A stretch of DNA of 7,392 bases, taken from Bacteroidales bacterium. Lineage in GTDB: Bacteria; Bacteroidota; Bacteroidia; Bacteroidales; UBA932. Under the pieces are notes generated by a model. That model did no database searches and had not been told where the DNA came from. It worked only from the letters and a program-made list of their open reading frames with translations. The stretch is from positions 1 through 7,392 of the forward strand of contig JAILIM010000037.1 of NCBI GenBank assembly GCA_024695285.1, read 5' to 3'. Positions 1-4,538 of this stretch are shown here, piece by piece (position 1 is the stretch's first letter; each line of letters starts with the position of its first letter). The position numbers were made by a program, and so were the translations under genes.

Positions 1-1
1 T

Positions 2-1369
2 GTGACGATAGTATTTTGACGGCGTGCAGGCAACTACCGCCCACACGTATCTGGCATCTGAGGGCACGGTCCATTCAAGTGAGACTTCGGCTCCGGCCGC
101 TGCCACGCTTTCGCTGTAAGTCCGCGTGGACATGTCGGAACTAAGGGAAACGAAGCCTATCCTCCAACCGGCATCGGCCGAACTGTCAAGACCCGCAAAA
201 TCTGCGGTGAGTTCTGCACCGGGCTGCACATTCAGGCGTATCACATTGAAACCGGTGGCTTCCGGGGCTCTGGAGTCGTCTACCTTGTAGTAACCGTCAC
301 CGGCGTCCGTGCACTTCCAGGTAATGGCTCCGGCATACTTTGCGCCATCTGCCTTTATCTGGCCGAAATCCCAGGTGGCGCAGCGGGCCGCATAGTCATA
401 GACCTGCTGGTTAAACGCCTCAACGTCAAGGTTGTATGCGCTCATATATGTTTCAATGGCGTCCTTTGGCGACACTGCCGAGCGCCACACGTTGGCAACT
501 GCGTCCAGGCCATACTTGTCCACCCAGTAGTAGTGGAAGAAGTAGCTGCCGTAACGCATGTCCTCGTGGTTGAAATGACGGTGGGCGTTGTCGCAGAAAA
601 CGGAAAAGTAATAGTTGGTGAAGGTTTCTTCCGGGCACATCTGGAAGCTCTGCCACTGGGCTGTCTGCTCCCAGAAGGTGCTCCCCTGCCCCTGGTTGTA
701 GCGGAAGGCGATGTTGTTGACATTGGAGGCCTTCTTGTTGAGCAGGAGGTCACAGGCAGTCTGGAACTGGAAGCTGTGGCCGATTTCATGCGCAACCGTG
801 GAGCGGCTGTTGGCGGCTTCCGGATTAACCCACAGGCAGCCGGTGATGTCCTCGGCGGGGCCGGAGCCATAAGCCGCCCATTCGGTCTGGTGCCAGAGGT
901 ATATCTGGAATTTGTAGCTGTCGAGGTAAGACTCGTCAAGGGCCGTATAGTGGGCAAACTTCAGGGTATTTACGTAGTAGTCATATATTTCCTCGCACCA
1001 CTGAAGGAACGCTTCAGTATCCAGGTGATACGGAGCGGCGCTTTCGTCGGGGCTCTTGTCGCCAAAGTCCTTGTCCCAGAAAATGATGAAATGCTCGCTT
1101 TGCCGGCTTCGGCCGAAATAGTAGAAACTTGTGGGAAGAAGGGGGTCGTAGAAGGTGCTTGTCACATCCCAGCCGCGGGCGTTCTTGTAGAACTCCGAGC
1201 ACATGTAAATCTTCTCATAATTGGGGACGTCCGAGGGAGTGAGTACCTTGTCCCTTTCCTCCTCTTTTTCACCGGGAGTGACAGGGTTTACGGAAGGCTC
1301 CGCCTTCTTGCAGCCCTGCACCAGCGCCAGCAAGAGGACAATCAAAGACAATGACAAGCGAAATTTCAT
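2..1369 (-). CDS. Lipoprotein zinc metallopeptidase-like protein (HEIGH motif, DUF6055-like), 3' partial
   Basis: The frame is open from the ATG at 1369 to the left edge with no stop, giving 456 visible codons; the C-terminus lies outside the window. MKFRLSLSLIVLLLALVQGC is a lipoprotein signal peptide with Cys20, although Gln at -2 of the lipobox is unusual. The catalytic region has SEHFIIFWDKDFG (about 91-103), CLWVNP (178-183), VAHEIGHSFQFQ with zinc ligands H194 and H198 and catalytic E195, then FWEQTAQW with E234 as the likely third ligand. RYGSYFFHYYWVDKYG (272-287) follows. This is a gluzincin-like layout, and the SEHF..FW block recalls Bacteroidota proteins called DUF6055, from memory only. 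From about 340 onward the sequence looks like a beta-sandwich. As the fourth gene after susC and susD, it probably cleaves a protein or glycoprotein at the surface to supply the importer. Metallopeptidase class is well supported; substrate is not known. Confidence 0.88.
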   Translation of the reverse strand, partial: MKFRLSLSLIVLLLALVQGCKKAEPSVNPVTPGEKEEERDKVLTPSDVPNYEKIYMCSEFYKNARGWDVTSTFYDPLLPTSFYYFGRSRQSEHFIIFWDKDFGDKSPDESAAPYHLDTEAFLQWCEEIYDYYVNTLKFAHYTALDESYLDSYKFQIYLWHQTEWAAYGSGPAEDITGCLWVNPEAANSRSTVAHEIGHSFQFQTACDLLLNKKASNVNNIAFRYNQGQGSTFWEQTAQWQSFQMCPEETFTNYYFSVFCDNAHRHFNHEDMRYGSYFFHYYWVDKYGLDAVANVWRSAVSPKDAIETYMSAYNLDVEAFNQQVYDYAARCATWDFGQIKADGAKYAGAITWKCTDAGDGYYKVDDSRAPEATGFNVIRLNVQPGAELTADFAGLDSSADAGWRIGFVSLSSDMSTRTYSESVAAAGAEVSLEWTVPSDARYVWAVVACTPSKYYRH

Positions 1370-1396
1370 TATTGGTCTGTTTTGTGTTAAGTGGCA

Positions 1397-1424
1397 GCTG
1401 CAGGGCCGGTCAGGGCCCCGCAGC
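1397..1424 (-). other. GC-rich intergenic hairpin between the duplicated-domain lipoprotein and the metallopeptidase gene
   Basis: In the 72-bp gap, the minus-strand transcript can form an 11-bp stem (arms GCTGCGGGGCC and GGCCCTGCAGC) around a 6-base loop CTGACC. The only non-Watson-Crick pair is G-U in the minus-strand RNA; it would be an A-C mismatch in plus-strand RNA, which favours the operon transcript as the functional strand. No U-tract follows: a run of five T precedes the stem instead, so it is not a standard intrinsic terminator. It may reduce transcription or stabilise or process the mRNA between the binding-protein genes and the peptidase gene. Confidence 0.6.
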
Positions 1425-1441
1425 CGAAAAAGGGTTGCGCG

Positions 1442-2821
1442 CTATTCCACGTACTTTACAATCACGTTGAAGGGAATGTCGCAAAGCATGTTGTAGCTTG
1501 TGACAACGTCTCCCACATGATGGACGGTATTGGGACCGTTACCAATCACGAAGGCGTTCTCACACATGATTTCGGCGTAGTTCTCCTGGTCGAAGTTGAT
1601 CCACCAGTAAGCGGCGCCGCTGGACCAGTTGCCGGCCTTGCTGTCGGCAGTCACCCATTCGCCGGGGATGTTGCCGAAGGCCGTCCAGCCGGTGAACTCG
1701 GAACCTTCAAGCTCCCCGGTATCCCAGTTCATCACATAACGGGTGGTGAGAAGGTTGCCTTCCGCATCGCAGGGATAGAACTCCTCGAATGTGGCCTCTG
1801 ACAGATCCTTGCCGATGATTTCGGAAATCATGCCAAGGTCCATCTTCACGTAACCGATTGCATAAGGACCGTAGTAATATCCGGTCTCGGTGATGGTTTC
1901 GGCTTCGTCACCTTCACCTACAACCTCTCCGGCCTCGTGGTATTCCATTTCAAAGTCGGAAACCAGCTTCGCAATGGAAAGCTCGCAGGTGAATTCCATC
2001 TTTTCGGCCGAAATGTTCCACTTGAAGGGGAACGTGGATTCGGTGTCGCGGTTTAGCTTGAGAACGCTTTCTCCGGTAAGGCCGGTATTGGGGTCGGAAT
2101 GGTCCCAACCGTCGTCGGAAGCGTCGTAGTTGGTGTATTTGATGTTGACCACGAAGTCATGGGTGACATCGCCTGCCACCAGCTTTGCCTTGGAAGTTGT
2201 GGTGGTTCCCACAAGCTTTGCCGCGTTTCCGGCCACATTTCCGGGGTTGCCGCCCACGAGGAACAGGCCATTGTAAGTTTTGTCCGTACCGTCGCCGTAG
2301 TCGTAGTAGATTCCGTCACGACCGGTCCAGATGTACCACTGCCAGTAGTTCATGCCACCGGAACCAGATGCCGTTCCGTCGGCGTTAATCCACATGCCGG
2401 GCATGTAGGAAGTCCAGCAGGCGTGGCTGTCGCCATAATCCACCTTGGAGCCGTCGGGCTCCACACCGTAGAAGTTTTCCTCGTTGGTGTCGGAGGTGAC
2501 AAGGATGCCAAGATAGTCGTTGATGGAATCAAGGTCCAGGAAGAAATAGCCAAGTTCCCAGTTGCCAATCTCAATATATTCCTCAAGATCGAAGCCTATA
2601 TTGATGGTGATGGTATTGTCCTTCGCTTCCCAGGAGTAAGTGCTGTTAAGCTTTGTCTCCTCTCCTATGTGTCCAGTCACAAGGTTGCCGGAGCCCTCAT
2701 ACTTGATGACGGGCAGGGGCTTGTCAACACGGGGAACATCCGGATTGACGTAAGCCTCGTTGAGGGTGCAGCCTGTAATTGCAAGGGCTGCAAGCCCTAT
2801 GATATAGAATGCTTTTTTCAT
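1442..2821 (-). CDS. SusE/SusF-position surface lipoprotein with two tandem homologous domains (DUF4859-like)
   Basis: This is a lipoprotein of 459 residues directly after susD, where surface ligand-binding accessory proteins such as SusE and SusF usually lie. The signal peptide is MKKAFYIIGLAALAITGC, with lipidated Cys18. The mature part holds two diverged copies of one domain. Copy A (about 90-231) has FFLDLDSINDYLGI, FYGVEPDGS, MPGMWINADG, GLFLVGGNPG and a closing HDFVVNIKY. Copy B (about 323-459) has YVKMDLGMISEIIG, FYPCDAEGN, IPGEWVTADS, AFVIGNGPN and a closing FNVIVKY, in the same order. From memory this order (helical DL..I...LG, PG.W, .GN.P, beta-rich end) resembles Bacteroidota DUF4859 domains; a profile search has not been done. 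The region before each copy is beta-rich and may be a separate subdomain. No catalytic motif is seen, so binding is the likely role. It could equally be a protein- or glycan-binding surface lipoprotein. The stop is TAG. Confidence 0.88.
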   Translation of the reverse strand: MKKAFYIIGLAALAITGCTLNEAYVNPDVPRVDKPLPVIKYEGSGNLVTGHIGEETKLNSTYSWEAKDNTITINIGFDLEEYIEIGNWELGYFFLDLDSINDYLGILVTSDTNEENFYGVEPDGSKVDYGDSHACWTSYMPGMWINADGTASGSGGMNYWQWYIWTGRDGIYYDYGDGTDKTYNGLFLVGGNPGNVAGNAAKLVGTTTTSKAKLVAGDVTHDFVVNIKYTNYDASDDGWDHSDPNTGLTGESVLKLNRDTESTFPFKWNISAEKMEFTCELSIAKLVSDFEMEYHEAGEVVGEGDEAETITETGYYYGPYAIGYVKMDLGMISEIIGKDLSEATFEEFYPCDAEGNLLTTRYVMNWDTGELEGSEFTGWTAFGNIPGEWVTADSKAGNWSSGAAYWWINFDQENYAEIMCENAFVIGNGPNTVHHVGDVVTSYNMLCDIPFNVIVKYVE

Positions 2822-2826
2822 AATTC

Positions 2827-2840
2827 AACTAAGATTAGTT
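2827..2840. repeat. Short AT-rich perfect palindrome in the susD to accessory-lipoprotein gap
   Basis: The sequence aactaagattagtt has 6-base arms AACTAA and TTAGTT around a 2-base centre. It occupies most of the 22-bp gap, just upstream of the ATG at 2821. As RNA it could form only a weak 5-bp stem with a 4-base loop. It overlaps the ribosome-loading region, so a small effect on translation is possible, but chance is a reasonable explanation. Confidence 0.35.
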
Positions 2841-2843
2841 ACA

Positions 2844-4526
2844 TCAATAACCAGGATTCTGCTTAAGGTTGGGGTTGGCCTCACGCACCCACTTTGGGAT
2901 GGGGAAGATGGCAGTGTGGCCGTCGGTTACAGCCTCGTGGTTGAACCAGTTCTTTGTGGAGAAGGTGCCGAAACGGATCATCTGCTGGCGGCGGAGGCCC
3001 TCCAGGCAGAATTCCCAGCCCCACTCGTCGTACATGCCGCCAAGGGTCACAGGTGTGGCATCCTGACCGCTTTGTACCGGTGTCTGGGAAGCCTCAAGAG
3101 TGGCCACCACGTCGGACCAGTCGTGAGTCTCGTTATGGGAGTTCCACATGTCATATGTGAGCGCGCCCCATGGAACCAGGCCGTAAACCATCTTGGTGTT
3201 GCCCCTCAGGGTGGCTTCGTCGGTGGCGGGGGCCACACGGGTGCGAACGGCGTTCACAAGGTCAACCGCATTGTAGCCGTGAGTGCTTGTCGCACCCCTC
3301 AGGATGCACTCCGCAGCGGTATAGTATGCTTCGGCAAGGCGGAAGTAAGGGAAGTCGTTGCTCCAGTTGAAGGAGGTCTCAAGATCCTTTTCAAACTTGT
3401 TCTGCCTGAGGCCGAAGTCGATGCTGGTCATGGATTCACCGTTCTTGGATGTAAGTGAAGGGAGATAGTTGAGGCATGTCCATACTATGGTGCCATCAGA
3501 CTTCTTGTTGGGGCCGTACATCCAGGTGAGTTCCTTGCGCTGGTCGCCGGGCTGATAGCTGTCGTAGAACTGGGGGTTGCAGCAGCTGCCGCCCCAGCAC
3601 TGGTAGCTCCAGCCGAAGAATTCGCGGGATACCGGAGGATACCACTTTGCGTTCTGGCTGCATGCGTGGGATCCGGTGGAGTAAACGCCGTCGTAGGGTA
3701 TGGCGAACATTACCTCGGTGTTGTCCGGGCCAAGGTTCACGGTGAAGTTCTCGGAGTACGTTGCCGAAAGGGAGTAAGGGCTGTTAGCAATGATATCCTC
3801 GGCAAGTTCAAGGGCCTTGCCGTATTCGGCTTGCCCCACATAAACCTCGGCGTTAAGATATACGCGCATAAGGGCCATTTCCGCAGTCCAGTGATTGAGG
3901 CGGGTATAAGTGTCGGCCGACTTATCCTTGGTGAGGAGTCCTCCTTCAATGACTTCCTTGAACTCCTTCACAACAAAGTCGTAAACCTGTTTACGGGTGC
4001 TCTGCTCCGGGACTTCATCCACAAAAGCCGTCACAATAGGAACGTTTCCATGAGTGTCCAGGAGAATTGAATACCAAAGGGCGCGGATTGCACGGAGTTC
4101 GGCAACGATGGCCTCTTTCAATTCTCCTGTAGGAAGGGCGTCGGACTCAATCTGGCCAAGAACACGGTTACAGTTGTTGATGGCAGTATAAGAGGTCTCG
4201 TAAGGGTTGGCGGGCTGCCACTCTTCGTCGTCCCAGGTGTGCTTGTGCATACGCTGGTAGGTACCGCCATCGTCCCAGCCGTTGGGACGCACCGGGGTGA
4301 TAACTACGTCGGCGGGCTCTTCCATTGCGTCAAAAAGGCCCTGCCAGTCCCAGAAGAACGCCAGTTCTGTGTATGCACTGGCCAGATACGCAGCCACATC
4401 CTGGTCTGTAGGGACAAAGTCCTTCTGGACAATCTCGGAGTAGGCTTTTTCCTCCAGTTTGAAGCAGCCGGACAAGCAAGCAGCTGAAACTGCAAGGATT
4501 GCTATGGTAGATAATATCTTTTTCAT
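2844..4526 (-). CDS. SusD/RagB-family surface substrate-binding lipoprotein
   Basis: This is the lid and ligand-binding partner of the preceding SusC, expected on the outer face of the outer membrane. It has 560 residues, a normal length for SusD. I chose the ATG at 4526 (MKKILST) because it leaves an A-rich AAAGAT 6 bases upstream; an in-frame ATG at 4532 would add only Met-Val. The lipoprotein signal peptide ends in lipobox LSGC with Cys21, followed by FKLEEK, an acidic stretch compatible with surface export. Family marks are RALWYSILLDTHGNVPIVT (about 148-166, the TPR-like core), EFCLEGLRR (about 505-513) and the classic C-terminus IFPIPKWVREANPNLKQNPGY (540-560). Residues 289-316 form an unusual Cys- and aromatic-rich stretch (C289, W295, Y296, F303, F304, W306, Y308, C310, W311, C315, C316), a candidate ligand-contact loop. 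The TGA stop is 22 bp before the next gene. The ligand cannot be read from sequence. Confidence 0.96.
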   Translation of the reverse strand: MKKILSTIAILAVSAACLSGCFKLEEKAYSEIVQKDFVPTDQDVAAYLASAYTELAFFWDWQGLFDAMEEPADVVITPVRPNGWDDGGTYQRMHKHTWDDEEWQPANPYETSYTAINNCNRVLGQIESDALPTGELKEAIVAELRAIRALWYSILLDTHGNVPIVTAFVDEVPEQSTRKQVYDFVVKEFKEVIEGGLLTKDKSADTYTRLNHWTAEMALMRVYLNAEVYVGQAEYGKALELAEDIIANSPYSLSATYSENFTVNLGPDNTEVMFAIPYDGVYSTGSHACSQNAKWYPPVSREFFGWSYQCWGGSCCNPQFYDSYQPGDQRKELTWMYGPNKKSDGTIVWTCLNYLPSLTSKNGESMTSIDFGLRQNKFEKDLETSFNWSNDFPYFRLAEAYYTAAECILRGATSTHGYNAVDLVNAVRTRVAPATDEATLRGNTKMVYGLVPWGALTYDMWNSHNETHDWSDVVATLEASQTPVQSGQDATPVTLGGMYDEWGWEFCLEGLRRQQMIRFGTFSTKNWFNHEAVTDGHTAIFPIPKWVREANPNLKQNPGY

Positions 4527-4532
4527 GACCAT

Positions 4533-4538
4533 ATCTTT
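4533..4538 (-). promoter_or_regulatory. A-rich ribosome-binding region of the susD-like gene
   Basis: Between the susC TAA and the susD start the transcript reads AAAGATATGGTCATG. The AAAGAT block lies 6 bases before the ATG at 4526 but directly abuts the ATG at 4532. This spacing is the reason for preferring the downstream start. A-rich leaders in place of GGAGG are usual in Bacteroidota. Confidence 0.35.

Noticed and set aside
533..1354. A 273-codon plus-strand open frame opposite the metallopeptidase gene
   Set aside because: The minus frame here encodes a signal peptide, the HEIGH motif and continuous coding sequence; the plus frame has no signal or family features.
1370..1441. Intrinsic terminator between genes 3 and 4
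   Set aside because: The stem is strong but there is no U-tract on its 3' side on either strand; the T-run on the minus strand lies before the stem. It was kept only as a hairpin.
2099..2866. A 255-codon plus-strand open frame opposite the duplicated-domain lipoprotein
   Set aside because: It spans the minus-strand gene start and the susD stop and has no motif; it is explained by codon bias.
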